A stretch of 64,000 nt of DNA from Idiomarina aminovorans (GCF_023155095.1 NZ_JAKNDA010000007.1:33715-97714); one strand, 5' to 3'. Positions 8,990-19,184 are shown, counted from the first letter of the stretch. Notes: generated by a model not told the origin, from the letters alone. Program-made: numbers and translations.

Positions 8990-10309
8990 ATGGCAGATTA
9001 TCAGCTCGGCTTATTTATATTTCGAAACGACTTGAGAGTGGAAGACAACCTTGCGTTGCAGCAGGCTGCGCAACGCAGTAAAACCCTTATTTGCTGCTTT
9101 TGTTTTAACCCCGACAACAATAAGCATGGGCATTATGGTATTCCGGCCATGAGCCAACGGCGTGTTATTTTTCTGCAACAAAGCCTGCGACAACTCAGCA
9201 CGGAACTTGAAAGCCGAGGTCAAAAATTGATAGTTCTGACAGGAACTTTTGATCGATTGATAACCGAACTCATTTCCGAACAACAAGTGGATGCCGTATT
9301 TTTAAGTCAGCATCAGGGCTATTACGAGAAGTTTCAGTTGGGTTTATTGCAGCGCAGGTTTCCGTTCTTACCTTTTCATGAAATTTCAAACAACACGCTT
9401 TTCTCAGAGCATCAATTACCGTTTCGGTTGAATGATCTGCCGGATACTTTTACGCAATTTAGAAAAAAAGTTGAGCTACTAGATAAGAATTTTTCGCTTC
9501 AGCTGATACATTCACTGCCTCCTTCACCGAAACAGATAAACCACCGAATTGTGAAAGATGAGAGCATCGCGGTTTCCGCATCGGCTGACTTTGAGGGAGG
9601 AGCAATAGCAGGAGCGGAACATCTGCAGCGCTATTTTTCAGGTCAACAGGCAAGTACCTATAAACAAACCCGGAACGCTTTAGATGATTTTCCAAGCTCG
9701 ACCAAGTTTTCGCCCTGGCTGGCGCTGGGCTGCCTTTCTGTCAGGCAAATTATGGCGGAGTTAAGAGCCTACGAAGCACAGTTTGGCGAGAATGAATCCA
9801 GCTACTGGATAAGTTTTGAGTTGTTGTGGCGCGAGTATTTTTTTTGGTACGCCCTTAAGCACGGAAAGCGTCTGTTTGCATTTTCCGGGATATCCGGGAA
9901 GTCGCCTAAAACGAGTTTTTATTCTGAGCGGTTTCAAAAGTGGTGCTCAGGCAATACGCCTTACCCCATAGTCAACGCCTGTATGAAGCAACTTAATGCG
10001 ACCGGTTATATGTCCAACCGTGGCCGCCAGTTGGTTGCCAGTTGCTTCGTACATGAACTAAGCCTCGACTGGCGCTACGGCGCGGCTTATTTTGAACAGC
10101 AATTGATGGATTATGATGTTTCTTCTAACTGGGGTAACTGGCAGTACCTGGCGGGTGTCGGAGCGGACCCGAGAGGTCACCGGCAGTTTAATCTGGAAAA
10201 ACAGGCGGAACGTTACGACCCGGACAATGAGTTTATTGAACGCTGGGCCGGTGACTTATCCGGACACCCCATAGACAGTGTTGATGCTGCAGACTGGCCG
10301 GTGCGTTGA
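8990..10309 (+). CDS. Cryptochrome DASH / DASH-type photolyase
   Basis: Flavoprotein of the cryptochrome/photolyase family. It begins with the antenna-domain start LGLFIFRNDLRVEDN and ends with the FAD domain carrying ELLWREYFFWY, TGYMSNRGRQLVASCFVHEL and the DASH-type WGNWQYLAGVGADPRGHRQFN. DASH proteins repair CPDs in single-stranded DNA and may signal. Upstream in-frame ATGs at 8948 and 8960 exist; none of the three has a good Shine-Dalgarno, and 8990 best fits family N-termini. The stop overlaps a second photolyase-family frame. Confidence 0.88.
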   Translation: MADYQLGLFIFRNDLRVEDNLALQQAAQRSKTLICCFCFNPDNNKHGHYGIPAMSQRRVIFLQQSLRQLSTELESRGQKLIVLTGTFDRLITELISEQQVDAVFLSQHQGYYEKFQLGLLQRRFPFLPFHEISNNTLFSEHQLPFRLNDLPDTFTQFRKKVELLDKNFSLQLIHSLPPSPKQINHRIVKDESIAVSASADFEGGAIAGAEHLQRYFSGQQASTYKQTRNALDDFPSSTKFSPWLALGCLSVRQIMAELRAYEAQFGENESSYWISFELLWREYFFWYALKHGKRLFAFSGISGKSPKTSFYSERFQKWCSGNTPYPIVNACMKQLNATGYMSNRGRQLVASCFVHELSLDWRYGAAYFEQQLMDYDVSSNWGNWQYLAGVGADPRGHRQFNLEKQAERYDPDNEFIERWAGDLSGHPIDSVDAADWPVR

Positions 10310-10311
10310 TT

Positions 10312-11763
10312 ATGAACAATAGCCTTGCTGTTGTATGGTTGAAGCGCGATTTGCGACTGTCTGACCACGACGCGTTAGCCGCCGCTCTGAAAAATCACGA
10401 TTCGGTTTTGCTGTGGTATAACGTTGAACCGATGTTGCTGGATGACCCGCATTACGATACCCGGCACTGGCGGTTTGTCTGGCAAAGCCTGTGTGATATG
10501 AACGAGCAACTGAAACCATATGGTGCGAAATTGCATATTTCTTGTGGTGACACCATAGAGCAGTTGCAACGCATACAGACCCACTTCGGTAACATTAAAC
10601 TTTACAGCTATCAGGAAGTTGGGTTAATCAATACCTACGAGCGTGACAGGCAGGTTGCGAAGTTTTGTCGTGAGCAACACATAAACTGGCAGCAATTTCC
10701 CTACGGTGCCGTAATAAGGGCGGCGCGTTCGCGTGCCGGCTGGCGAAAAAATTGGAATAAAACGATGCGAGCAGAGCCTGCAACCCTCGATTTAACCCGC
10801 ATTGTTGCCAGTCCTTTTGATGTTTACCATGCGCCTGTCCAGTGGCAGAAGCATGACCCAATGTTCCAAAAAGGGGGGGAGTCTGCAGCCCGGCAGACAT
10901 TATTGTCTTTCTTTGAAGGCCGGGGAAAATTGTATTCAATGAATATTTCCAAGCCGGAACTCAGTCGCGAAAGCTGCAGTCGGCTATCGGCTTATCTAGC
11001 CTGGGGTAATTTAAGTTTGCGACAGGTGTATCAGTATTGCCTGACCTACTGGCAGACGCCCGGCTGGAAAAAACCTTTACGTGCGCTAGTTTCAAGGCTG
11101 CACTGGCATTGTCATTTTATTCAGAAGTTTGAAAGCGAAATCACTCAGCAGCACAAGCCTATCAACCGCGGTTACGAGACCTTACCGTTTCGCAATGACG
11201 AGTCTGTTGTTCAGCATTTAGACGCCTGGAAACAGGGTAAAACCGGTTATCCCTTAGTAGATGCCTGCATGCGTTGTCTGATTCAAACCGGGTACATTAA
11301 CTTCAGAATGCGCGCTATGTTGGTGAGTTTTTTGTGTCATCATCTGGCAATAGACTGGCGTCTGGGAGCCGATTATTTAGCGTCTCTGTTTCTCGATTTT
11401 GAGCCGGGCATTCATTATCCACAGTTTCAAATGCAGGCGGGAGTGACCGGAATTAACACCGTGCGCATCTATAACCCGACAAAGCAGGCTCTTGAACAGG
11501 ATGCCGACGGGACGTTTATACGCATCTGGCTGCCGGAGTTAGCTGAGCTACCCAATGAGTTAGCTATTGAGCCCTGGCAGATCACTCCTATGGAAGCTGC
11601 TATGTTTAATTTTCATCTGGGGAAAGATTACCCGTATCCTGTGGTCGATAAAAATCAATACCGAGAAACCATGAGCAAGAACCTCTGGGACTGGCGCAAA
11701 AGCGCTCTTGTTCAACTGGAGAATAAAAGAATACTCAGCCGGCACGTTGATCGTTCAGGCTAG
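10312..11763 (+). CDS. Divergent photolyase/cryptochrome family protein
   Basis: 483 aa. The antenna-domain start LAVVWLKRDLRLSDHDAL and the C-terminal FAD domain are clear (GKTGYPLVDACMRCLIQTGY, then IYNPTKQALEQDADGTFIR). It departs from classical class I enzymes in the FAD pocket: the usual MHNRxRM is INFRMRA, and the NNGxWQW region after DWRLGADYL is HYPQFQMQAG. So the Asn that contacts FAD N5 in photolyases appears to be Phe or shifted. It starts at ATG 10312, with the upstream cry gene ending at 10309 (a TTG at 10306 overlaps). Repair versus signalling cannot be decided from sequence. Confidence 0.8.
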   Translation: MNNSLAVVWLKRDLRLSDHDALAAALKNHDSVLLWYNVEPMLLDDPHYDTRHWRFVWQSLCDMNEQLKPYGAKLHISCGDTIEQLQRIQTHFGNIKLYSYQEVGLINTYERDRQVAKFCREQHINWQQFPYGAVIRAARSRAGWRKNWNKTMRAEPATLDLTRIVASPFDVYHAPVQWQKHDPMFQKGGESAARQTLLSFFEGRGKLYSMNISKPELSRESCSRLSAYLAWGNLSLRQVYQYCLTYWQTPGWKKPLRALVSRLHWHCHFIQKFESEITQQHKPINRGYETLPFRNDESVVQHLDAWKQGKTGYPLVDACMRCLIQTGYINFRMRAMLVSFLCHHLAIDWRLGADYLASLFLDFEPGIHYPQFQMQAGVTGINTVRIYNPTKQALEQDADGTFIRIWLPELAELPNELAIEPWQITPMEAAMFNFHLGKDYPYPVVDKNQYRETMSKNLWDWRKSALVQLENKRILSRHVDRSG

Positions 11764-11806
11764 AGAACCAGTAAATTAAATGTCAAACAATGGTAAATGA
11801 GCTGTA

Positions 11807-13348
11807 ATGAATCAAAAAAATGTATGTTTTGGTGCAGGCGCTTTAAGAATTGAAGATATTGTCCGGCTTTCCCGTCGCGAGGCGAAAGCGCATTTAAGTC
11901 CAGACCCTTTGTTCCGCGAGAGAATTCAGGCAGGAGCGGACTTTCTCGATAAACTCCTGTTGGAAGACGGTGTTATTTACGGCGTCACGACCGGTTATGG
12001 AGACAGTTGCACAGTCGCTGTTCCGGCTGGTTTAGTTGATGAGCTGCCGCTGCACCTGACACGCTTTCATGGTTGTGGCTTGGGCGAGCATTTTGATAAA
12101 CCTACGGTGCGAGCTATTCTGGCCGTTCGCTTGTGCTCTTTGGCACAAGGGTATTCGGGCGTGAGCTGGGAGTTGCTGGAACGACTGACTCTAATGCTGA
12201 ATGAGGATATATTGCCTCTTATTCCTGAGGAGGGAAGCGTTGGCGCCAGTGGCGACTTAACGCCTTTATCCTATATTGCCAGTGCTCTTGTGGGTGAAAA
12301 TAGAGTGCATTTTCGCGGGCAGATTATTTCAAGTCAGGAAGCGTTTAACCGCTTAGGGTTCCAACCTTATCACCTCAGACCCAAAGAAGCTTTGGCTTTA
12401 ATGAATGGCACCGCCGTTATGACAGCTGTGGCTTGCCTGAACTTTGATAAAGCGGATTATTTCAGTCGTCTGTCGAGCCGTATTACGTCTTTGGCGTGTT
12501 ATGCACTGGGTGGCAACGCCCAACATTTTGATGAGCATTTATTTCAGGTTAAACCCCACGCGGGACAACAGCAGGTTGCTCAGTGGATACGTCACGATTT
12601 AGGAGAAATACCGGCTGAAAGAAACTCTGCGCGCTTGCAGGACCGGTACTCTATTCGCTGTGCTCCGCATATTGTCGGTGCCCTAAAAGATGCTTTACCC
12701 TGGCTTCGGGAAACAATAGAAAATGAGTTAAATAGTGCCAATGACAACCCCATTATTGATGCTGAACGAGAACAGGTTCTGCACGGTGGTCATTTTTATG
12801 GTGGTCATATTGCTATGGCCATGGACACCTTAAAAACGCAGGTCGCCAATCTGGCCGATTTACACGACAGACAAATGGCTCTGTTGATGGATCAGAAAGT
12901 GAATAATGGTTTACCGGCAAACTTATCAGGAGCCGATAGCAGCAGAGCCTCGGTTAATCATGGGTTTAAAGCGGTTCAAATTGGTTGTTCGGCCTGGACC
13001 GCAGAAGCACTGAAACTGACCATGCCCGCCAGTGTATTCTCTCGCTCTACTGAGTGCCATAATCAGGATAAAGTCAGCATGGGCACCATTGCTGCGAGGG
13101 ATTGTGTGAGGGTTTTGGAATTAACCGCACAGGTTGTCACTGCAACTCTTTTGGCCTCTTGCCAAGGGGGTCGGCTGAGGCAAAAAATGGAGAGTGCACC
13201 GGAATCTTTATCGATAGACGTAGAAAATATGCTCAACGACATTGAAAAAGAGTTTGCTCCGGTAAACGAAGACCGAGCGCTAGAAGGTGAGCTTCGTTTT
13301 TGGTTGGAGCAATTGACTGAAAAGCGTTGGTGTTTGTACACATATTGA
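11807..13348 (+). CDS. Aromatic amino acid ammonia-lyase (HAL/PAL/TAL family)
   Basis: 513 aa, the normal family length. The MIO prosthetic group would form from Ala147-Ser148-Gly149 in GSVGASGDLTPLS; Tyr in TTGYGDS, NGTAVM, and the NSANDNPI and CHNQDKVSMGT segments are also conserved. The substrate-selectivity pair aligns to Phe87-His88 (LTRFHGCGLG), neither the SH typical of HAL, the HL of TAL nor the FL of PAL. No hut genes are adjacent. Possible products are urocanate, cinnamate or p-coumarate; the last would feed photoactive yellow protein or aryl polyene pathways, but no such gene is in the window. Confidence 0.82.
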   Translation: MNQKNVCFGAGALRIEDIVRLSRREAKAHLSPDPLFRERIQAGADFLDKLLLEDGVIYGVTTGYGDSCTVAVPAGLVDELPLHLTRFHGCGLGEHFDKPTVRAILAVRLCSLAQGYSGVSWELLERLTLMLNEDILPLIPEEGSVGASGDLTPLSYIASALVGENRVHFRGQIISSQEAFNRLGFQPYHLRPKEALALMNGTAVMTAVACLNFDKADYFSRLSSRITSLACYALGGNAQHFDEHLFQVKPHAGQQQVAQWIRHDLGEIPAERNSARLQDRYSIRCAPHIVGALKDALPWLRETIENELNSANDNPIIDAEREQVLHGGHFYGGHIAMAMDTLKTQVANLADLHDRQMALLMDQKVNNGLPANLSGADSSRASVNHGFKAVQIGCSAWTAEALKLTMPASVFSRSTECHNQDKVSMGTIAARDCVRVLELTAQVVTATLLASCQGGRLRQKMESAPESLSIDVENMLNDIEKEFAPVNEDRALEGELRFWLEQLTEKRWCLYTY

Positions 13349-13441
13349 TACGTATTTGTGCTACTTTCTAATTGGATACTTTGCTAAATTAAAGAGTCGT
13401 TTATAAGAACTCACCAGAGAACGTTGATAAGGACAATAACA

Positions 13442-15580
13442 ATGAAATATCTACTGGGAGCGGTTGCGGTCAGTTTGCTGACCGCCTGCTCACAAAATAC
13501 TGAAACAGAACAAGAGGCGAATACGCAATCTATGTCGTATCCGGAAACGCGCAAAGGTGATGTGGTCGATACTTATTTTGGTACTGAAGTCGCAGACCCG
13601 TATCGCTGGTTAGAAGATGACCGCAGTGAAGAAACCGAAAACTGGGTTGAAGCACAGAATGAAATGACTTTCGCGCATCTTGAGTCTATTCCATATCGTG
13701 AAAAGATAGAAAAGCGTCTGACCGAGTTATGGAATTACGAAAAAATCAGCGCGCCGTTTAAAGAAGGTGATTACACTTACTTCTATAAAAATGACGGATT
13801 GCAGAACCAATATGTGGTTTACCGTCAAAAAGACGATGAAGAGCCGGAAGTATTTCTGGAACCCAATACTTTTAGTGAAGACGGTACAACCTCGCTGGCG
13901 CAGTTAGCTTTCTCTGACGATGGCTCGTTAGCCGCTTATTCAATTTCTGAAGGCGGCAGTGACTGGCGTAAAGTCATTGTCATTGACGCCGAAACCAAAG
14001 AACAATTGGAAGATCCGTTAGTGGACGTTAAGTTCAGCGGCGTTTCCTGGCTTGGCAATGAAGGTTTTTACTATTCCAGCTATGACAAGCCAGAAGGCAG
14101 CGAGCTTTCGGCAAAAACCGACCAGCACAAGCTGTATTACCACGAGCTGGGCACAGACCAGTCAGACGACAAGCTGGTGTTTGGCGGAACCGATGCCGAG
14201 AAACATCGTTATGTTGGCGGTTACGTTACCGATGACGACCAATACCTGTTGATTTCAGCGGCAAACTCTACCTCCGGTAATAAGCTCTTTATTAAAGACC
14301 TGAGCAAAGACAACAGTGAGCTTGTCACGGTTCTGAACCATACCGATTCCGATACCCGCGTATTGGATAATAATGGCTCAAAACTTTACCTGGTGACTAA
14401 TCTGGACGCGCCAAATCAGCGCGTTGTCACCGTTGATGCCAGTAATCCAACAGCGGATAACTGGGAAGACTTTATTCCGGAAACTGAGAACGTATTAAGC
14501 GTTTCAACCGGTGCGGGCTATATTTTTGCCGAGTACATGGTGGATGCTGTCGCTCAGGTAAAACAATACGCTTATAACGGTGACATGGTGCGTGAAGTGC
14601 AGCTTCCGGGTGTCGGCAGTATTGGTGGCTTTTCAGGTAAAAAAGAACAGGAAGATTTGTATTACACCTTTACTAATTATAGTACGCCATCGACCATTTA
14701 TAAGTTTGATCCAGACCAAGGCGGCTCTGACGTTTATGCTGAGTCAGGTGCTGATTTTGAATCCGCCAACTATGAATCAAAGCAGGTGTTTTATACCTCG
14801 AAAGACGGCACCAAAGTGCCCATGATCATCACCTACAAAAAGGGCACGGAGCTCGACGGCTCTAACCCAACCATTTTGTACGGTTACGGTGGTTTTAATA
14901 TTAGCCTGACACCGTCGTTTAGCATTGCGAATGCAGCCTGGTTAGAAATGGGTGGTGTTTATGCCGTTGCTAACTTACGCGGTGGTGGTGAATACGGTAA
15001 AGACTGGCATAAGGCTGGCACTAAAATGCAAAAACAAAACGTTTTTGATGACTTTATTGCCGCCGCTGAGTACTTGATTGATGAAAAATACACCTCGTCT
15101 GAGCAATTGGCAGTGCGTGGCGGTTCAAATGGTGGTTTGTTAGTGGGTGCGGTAATGACTCAGCGGCCAGAGCTGTTTGCGGTTGCTTTACCAGCGGTTG
15201 GGGTGCTGGACATGCTTCGTTATCACACCTTTACCGCGGGCGCTGGCTGGGCATACGACTACGGCACAGCAGATGACAGCAAAGAAATGTTCGAATACTT
15301 GCTGGGTTACTCACCGGTACATAACGTGGAAGAAGGTGTTGCTTATCCGGCTACGTTGATCACTACGGGTGATCATGATGACCGTGTAGTTCCTGCTCAC
15401 TCCTTTAAGTTTGCAGCAGAGCTGCAGGACAAAGCGGGCGGTGACAACCCTCAGCTGATCCGTATTGAAACCAATGCGGGTCATGGTGCTGGTACACCGG
15501 TTTCAAAAACCATTGAACAGTATTCTGATATTTTCGGGTTCACTTTCTACCACATGGGGTTTGAACAGCTTCCTGAATAA
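13442..15580 (+). CDS. Prolyl oligopeptidase family serine peptidase, lipoprotein
   Basis: S9A peptidase cleaving proline-containing peptides, probably in the periplasm. The start is ATG 13442 with AAGGA eight bases upstream; a TTG at 13424 is not needed. A lipobox (SLLTACSQ) shows lipid anchoring. After an N-terminal DPYRWLEDD segment and a seven-bladed propeller region, the hydrolase domain has the nucleophile in GGSNGGLL, Asp in [11 protein letters not shown] and His in NAGHGAG. 712 aa, normal. Confidence 0.92.
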   Translation: MKYLLGAVAVSLLTACSQNTETEQEANTQSMSYPETRKGDVVDTYFGTEVADPYRWLEDDRSEETENWVEAQNEMTFAHLESIPYREKIEKRLTELWNYEKISAPFKEGDYTYFYKNDGLQNQYVVYRQKDDEEPEVFLEPNTFSEDGTTSLAQLAFSDDGSLAAYSISEGGSDWRKVIVIDAETKEQLEDPLVDVKFSGVSWLGNEGFYYSSYDKPEGSELSAKTDQHKLYYHELGTDQSDDKLVFGGTDAEKHRYVGGYVTDDDQYLLISAANSTSGNKLFIKDLSKDNSELVTVLNHTDSDTRVLDNNGSKLYLVTNLDAPNQRVVTVDASNPTADNWEDFIPETENVLSVSTGAGYIFAEYMVDAVAQVKQYAYNGDMVREVQLPGVGSIGGFSGKKEQEDLYYTFTNYSTPSTIYKFDPDQGGSDVYAESGADFESANYESKQVFYTSKDGTKVPMIITYKKGTELDGSNPTILYGYGGFNISLTPSFSIANAAWLEMGGVYAVANLRGGGEYGKDWHKAGTKMQKQNVFDDFIAAAEYLIDEKYTSSEQLAVRGGSNGGLLVGAVMTQRPELFAVALPAVGVLDMLRYHTFTAGAGWAYDYGTADDSKEMFEYLLGYSPVHNVEEGVAYPATLITTGDHDDRVVPAHSFKFAAELQDKAGGDNPQLIRIETNAGHGAGTPVSKTIEQYSDIFGFTFYHMGFEQLPE

Positions 15581-15588
15581 CCACCAAA

Positions 15589-15626
15589 ACGCAAAGGTTT
15601 CGTTATAAACAGCGAAACTTTTGCGT
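15589..15626 (+). terminator. Stem-loop after the prolyl oligopeptidase gene
   Basis: ACGCAAAGGTTTCG (15589-15602) pairs with CGAAACTTTTGCGT (15613-15626) around a 10-base loop, with a single G·T wobble. It lies just after the stop at 15580. No strong T-run follows, so termination is likely but not certain. Confidence 0.5.
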
Positions 15627-15699
15627 CATTCGTTCGCTATTTTTCACGTTTCCCGTTAATCTTTTTATTATATCATTCGCTAATAGTGAGGATTCTACG

Positions 15700-16614
15700 A
15701 TGACGAGCGATTTTAATATGATGTGGGTAGTTGGTGCTGTGGTTGTTCTATTGCTGCTTATAGCATCAGTGCGCATTGTGCCGCAGCAAAGTGTGTACTT
15801 AGTTGAGCTATTCGGACGCTATCGGCGAATGCTGACACCGGGCCTTAACTTTATCATTCCTCTTATTGAACAAGTTGCTCATAAACAGTCAATGAGAACC
15901 CGGCAGCTCGATGTCGACGTGGAAACTAAGACGAATGACAACGTCTTTGTGGTTGTCCGGGTTTCGGTGCAGTATCGGGTCAGTAATGAAACCTCGGTTT
16001 ACAATGCGTTCTACCAGCTGGAAAACCCCGAATGGCAAATGCAGTCCTATGTGTTTGATACGGTGCGTGCGCAAATTCCCAAGCAAAACCTGGATGCCGT
16101 ATTTGATAATAAAGACTCCATATCTAAGGACGTAAAAGGGCAACTGCGCGACACTATGGAAGACTATGGTTTTGAAATCATCGCCTCACTGGTGACGGAT
16201 ATCGATCCTGATCAGTCGGTTAAAGATTCCATGAACCAAATTAATGCAGCGGAAAGGGAACGTCGCGCCGCTGAACATAAAGCGGAAGCTGAGAAAATCA
16301 TGTTAGTCAAACAGGCCGAGGCCGATAAAGAGTCTAAAATTTTACAAGGTCAGGGAATAGCCGGTCAGCGCCTTGCCATTGCTGAAGGTTTACGGGACTC
16401 TATTGCTATGGTCACAGACCAGGCGAATGATATTACCTCTAAAGACGTTATCGACTTGCTGAAATTTACCAACTATGTCGATGTACTGGGGTCTTTCGAT
16501 ACAGCAGCCAGCAAGGTCATTATGCTACCACAGCCGACCGGGCAACTGGATTCATTATCATCGGATATTTTAAGCGCAATGGAAGCCGCTAAAGACACTA
16601 AAAAAAATGACTGA
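15700..16614 (+). CDS. SPFH/stomatin-like (band 7) membrane protein
   Basis: 304 aa paraslipin/QmcA-type protein: an N-terminal TM segment (residues ~8-26), then the SPFH domain beginning with IVPQQSVYLVELFGRYRRMLTPGLNFIIP, then a charged helical region rich in Ala/Glu/Lys (~180-225) and a C-terminal oligomerisation part. These scaffold membrane microdomains and often modulate membrane proteases. ATG is preceded by GAGG. The stop overlaps the EAL-HDOD gene by 8 bases. A NfeD partner is not present next to it. Confidence 0.85.
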   Translation: MTSDFNMMWVVGAVVVLLLLIASVRIVPQQSVYLVELFGRYRRMLTPGLNFIIPLIEQVAHKQSMRTRQLDVDVETKTNDNVFVVVRVSVQYRVSNETSVYNAFYQLENPEWQMQSYVFDTVRAQIPKQNLDAVFDNKDSISKDVKGQLRDTMEDYGFEIIASLVTDIDPDQSVKDSMNQINAAERERRAAEHKAEAEKIMLVKQAEADKESKILQGQGIAGQRLAIAEGLRDSIAMVTDQANDITSKDVIDLLKFTNYVDVLGSFDTAASKVIMLPQPTGQLDSLSSDILSAMEAAKDTKKND

Positions 16615-17809
16615 AACCTTTCCTCTGCTGGCCGCCCAGCCCATTTATGACATTAGAAACCAGTTTTATGCGGTTGAGCTGCTTTATCGTAGCGCGGTCA
16701 ATTTAACGGCCGAAACGGTAGGTGATACGGCAGCTACCAGCGAAGTCATCTTCAATCTATGCGCCGGCATTACCAGGCAAACTGAGCAATATGATGCTAC
16801 AGCTTTTATTAACGTTTCCAGCGAGTTTCTGGTTTCACAAAGCTTTTTGCCGATTGAACCTGACAAAGTGGTTATTGAGTTGGTTGAGCGCATTAAGCCC
16901 ACCAAAGCGATAATCAATGCGGTGGCGCGCTGGCATAAAAAAGGCTTTCGCTTTGCGCTGGATGACTTTGAATTTGACCCTGCGTGGGAGCCGCTGCTTA
17001 AGTACGCGTCTTACATTAAGGTGGATGTATCGACACTAACGTTGGAACAAGCTAAGACTTTCAAACAAAAGCTAAGCGGCTTTAAAGGTAAATGGCTGGC
17101 CGAGCGTGTTGAGGATGAAGTTACTAAAGAAGCTTACGAAGCTTTAGGTTTTGAGCTGTTTCAGGGTTATTATTTTGCAAAGCCTAAAGTGGTTTATGGA
17201 ACACGGCTGGAACCGTCCTCGTTGCAGCTGACAAAAGTTCTTACGCATTGCTTTGAAGACGAGCCAGACTTAACTGAATTGTCTAACCTCATATCGGAAG
17301 ATCCTAAGCTGTCGGTCAGTTTGCTGAAAATAGTGAACAGCCCTTTATACCCAACGGTAAGCCCTGTTACTCGTGTTAAGGACGTGATCATGCGCTTGGG
17401 TATTGAAAATCTAAGGCGTTGGATTGCGTTAATTAGTTCGGTATCAGCCAGTAGCCAGGAAGCCTCGCGAATGGTCTTAGTGCGGGCGCAAATGTGTTAT
17501 GAATTAGCGAAAAGGCAAGATTCTCCCGATTTAGACCCGGATCAATGCTACTTCGTGGGTTTGTTGTCTGGTATCGACATTATGTTGGGCGTGGACAAAG
17601 CGTGTTTCTTTGAAAAGTTGCCCTTGTCTGAACAAACTAAGGCGGCGGTTGACGACTGTGCCGGACCAATGGGACGATGTTTAAATATTGCGCTTAAACT
17701 GGAGCGGTTTGTTCAGATGAAAGAGCGGGTCGATAAAATTGAACCGCGCTTATTAAGAACTTACAGACAGGTCTCCTATAATGTTCAGGAGTTATTCAAT
17801 ACGATTTAA
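16607..17809 (+). CDS. EAL-HDOD (YuxH-type) signalling protein, EAL part degenerate
   Basis: 400 aa. The N-terminal half is EAL-like with altered catalytic motifs: the EAL position reads ELL (YAVELLYRS), then FINVSSEFL, ELVERI, LDDFEFD, IKVD and QGYYFAKP. The C-terminal half is an HDOD domain (LTELSNLISEDPKLSVSLLKIVNSPLYP). Such proteins usually lack c-di-GMP hydrolysis and act in signalling by binding. Start overlaps the SPFH gene; the stop overlaps sufE by 4 bases on the opposite strand. Confidence 0.87.
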   Translation: MTETFPLLAAQPIYDIRNQFYAVELLYRSAVNLTAETVGDTAATSEVIFNLCAGITRQTEQYDATAFINVSSEFLVSQSFLPIEPDKVVIELVERIKPTKAIINAVARWHKKGFRFALDDFEFDPAWEPLLKYASYIKVDVSTLTLEQAKTFKQKLSGFKGKWLAERVEDEVTKEAYEALGFELFQGYYFAKPKVVYGTRLEPSSLQLTKVLTHCFEDEPDLTELSNLISEDPKLSVSLLKIVNSPLYPTVSPVTRVKDVIMRLGIENLRRWIALISSVSASSQEASRMVLVRAQMCYELAKRQDSPDLDPDQCYFVGLLSGIDIMLGVDKACFFEKLPLSEQTKAAVDDCAGPMGRCLNIALKLERFVQMKERVDKIEPRLLRTYRQVSYNVQELFNTI

Positions 17810-18219
17810 GCCTGACTGTGTTTGGCTAACTGCTGAACCTTCCCGACAATAGCCCGCAAACCGTTGCCGCGAGTTGGGGTAATGTGGTTTTCTAAATCCA
17901 ACTGAGCAAAATAATTGTCGATATCAAACGCCAGTATTTGTTCGGGCGTTTTGTCGTGGTAAGCGGCCATGACCAGTGTTAATAAGCCCTGAACAATCAC
18001 TGCATCGCTATCCACATGTAACAGCAGCTTATCGTCTTTTTCTTCGCTAATGAGCCATACATTACTTTGGCAACCGCGCACCAGATACTCTTCTTTATGC
18101 TGGCTTTCCGGTAAGCCGGGTAATGCTTTACCTAAATCAATGATGTACTGGTATCGTTGCTCCCAGTTGTCTAAGAACTCCAGGTCATCGATAATTTCGT
18201 CTGTATTGGGTAGATTCAT
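17806..18219 (-). CDS. sufE: SufE cysteine desulfuration protein
   Basis: Sulfur acceptor that takes persulfide from SufS and passes it to the SufBCD scaffold. The acceptor Cys sits in YLVRGCQSNVWL. ATG at 18217-18219 (MNLPNTDEIID) gives the usual SufE N-terminus and length of 137 aa; an upstream GTG at 18258 would add 13 atypical residues. Last gene of sufBCDS-A-T-E, 44 bases after sufT. Confidence 0.9.
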   Translation of the reverse strand: MNLPNTDEIIDDLEFLDNWEQRYQYIIDLGKALPGLPESQHKEEYLVRGCQSNVWLISEEKDDKLLLHVDSDAVIVQGLLTLVMAAYHDKTPEQILAFDIDNYFAQLDLENHITPTRGNGLRAIVGKVQQLAKHSQA

Positions 18220-18263
18220 GCTGTGCAATAACCTTTGGTTACAAGTTAAAAGAGTCACTTATG

Positions 18264-18797
18264 TTAAAAGAAGACACCGGCTTCAAGTTGAGCTTCTTCG
18301 CTCATCATATCGCGCGACCAGGGTGGGTCAAAAACCAAATCAACGTTCACGGTTTTAACGTGCGGAACCAATGACACGCGGTATTCAACATCACCAACTA
18401 AAACCGGACCCATGCCGCAGCCTGGCGCGGTAAGCGTCATATCAATTGTAACGGTGCCAGAGTCTTCATCAACGACAACTTTGTAGATAAGCCCCAGCGA
18501 TACCAGGTTAATCGGAATTTCCGGGTCGAATACGGTTTCTAAGGCTTCCCAGATTTGTTCTTCCGAAACTTTTCCGTTGGCCGGTGGTTCGAAGTCGAGT
18601 TTCTCTGGCTTACGACCAATGGCATCCGCGTCCGTACCATCTATGCGCAGCATGTTCCCCTGAAAGGTGACGGTATAGTTACCGCCTAAATCCTGAGTAA
18701 TAGTCACAAACTCGCCTTTAGAAATAACTTGGGGCTCACCCGTTGGCACGCGACGCGCTTTAACCTCTCGGGTGGTGGACACCATTTTCTGCTGCAT
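18264..18797 (-). CDS. sufT: SufT Fe-S cluster assembly protein (DUF59/MIP18-like)
   Basis: 177 aa auxiliary Fe-S maturation factor. The C-terminal DUF59 domain is clear (EEQIWEALETVFDPEIPINLVSLGLIY, then MTLTAPGCGMG with the reactive Cys). An N-terminal region contains GGNYTVTFQGNMLRI, as in SufT proteins. 14 bases after sufA and clearly in the suf operon. Confidence 0.92.
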   Translation of the reverse strand: MQQKMVSTTREVKARRVPTGEPQVISKGEFVTITQDLGGNYTVTFQGNMLRIDGTDADAIGRKPEKLDFEPPANGKVSEEQIWEALETVFDPEIPINLVSLGLIYKVVVDEDSGTVTIDMTLTAPGCGMGPVLVGDVEYRVSLVPHVKTVNVDLVFDPPWSRDMMSEEAQLEAGVFF

Positions 18798-18811
18798 AGA
18801 TTAAACTTCCG

Positions 18812-19168
18812 TTACTGCACGTTGAAGCTTTCGCCGCAACCACACTCATTGACAACATTGGGGTTATTAAATTTAACGATACCGTTAATGCCTTCTTTTA
18901 CGTAATCGATTTCCGTATTACGCACCAGTTCCAGCGCATTAGAGGCAATAGCAACTTTCAGGTTATCGTTAATGTCCACCACTTCATCAGCGTCTTCCAA
19001 CGCGTCGACTGAATCGAGTACATAGGCATAACCGGTGCAACCGCTCTGCTTAGTTGACAGGCGAATAAATTTGCCCGGCTGATCTTTTAAGCGCGTTTCA
19101 AAATAGTGTATGGCGCTTTCTGTCATCGAAATTAACGACGATGATGGTACAAATGTTTCTACAGACAT
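18812..19168 (-). CDS. sufA: SufA A-type Fe-S carrier
   Basis: 118 aa HesB/IscA-fold carrier that transfers clusters to apoproteins. The three ligand cysteines are in KQSGCTGYAY and the C-terminal NECGCGESF motif. Preceded by GGAGGAG. Position between sufS and sufT distinguishes it from IscA or ErpA. Confidence 0.9.
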   Translation of the reverse strand: MSVETFVPSSSLISMTESAIHYFETRLKDQPGKFIRLSTKQSGCTGYAYVLDSVDALEDADEVVDINDNLKVAIASNALELVRNTEIDYVKEGINGIVKFNNPNVVNECGCGESFNVQ

Positions 19169-19184
19169 GAGTCTCCTCCTGCCA

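Noticed and set aside
11807..13348. Naming the ammonia-lyase hutH
   Set aside because: No hutU, hutI or hutG neighbours, and the selectivity pair is not the Ser-His typical of histidine ammonia-lyase.
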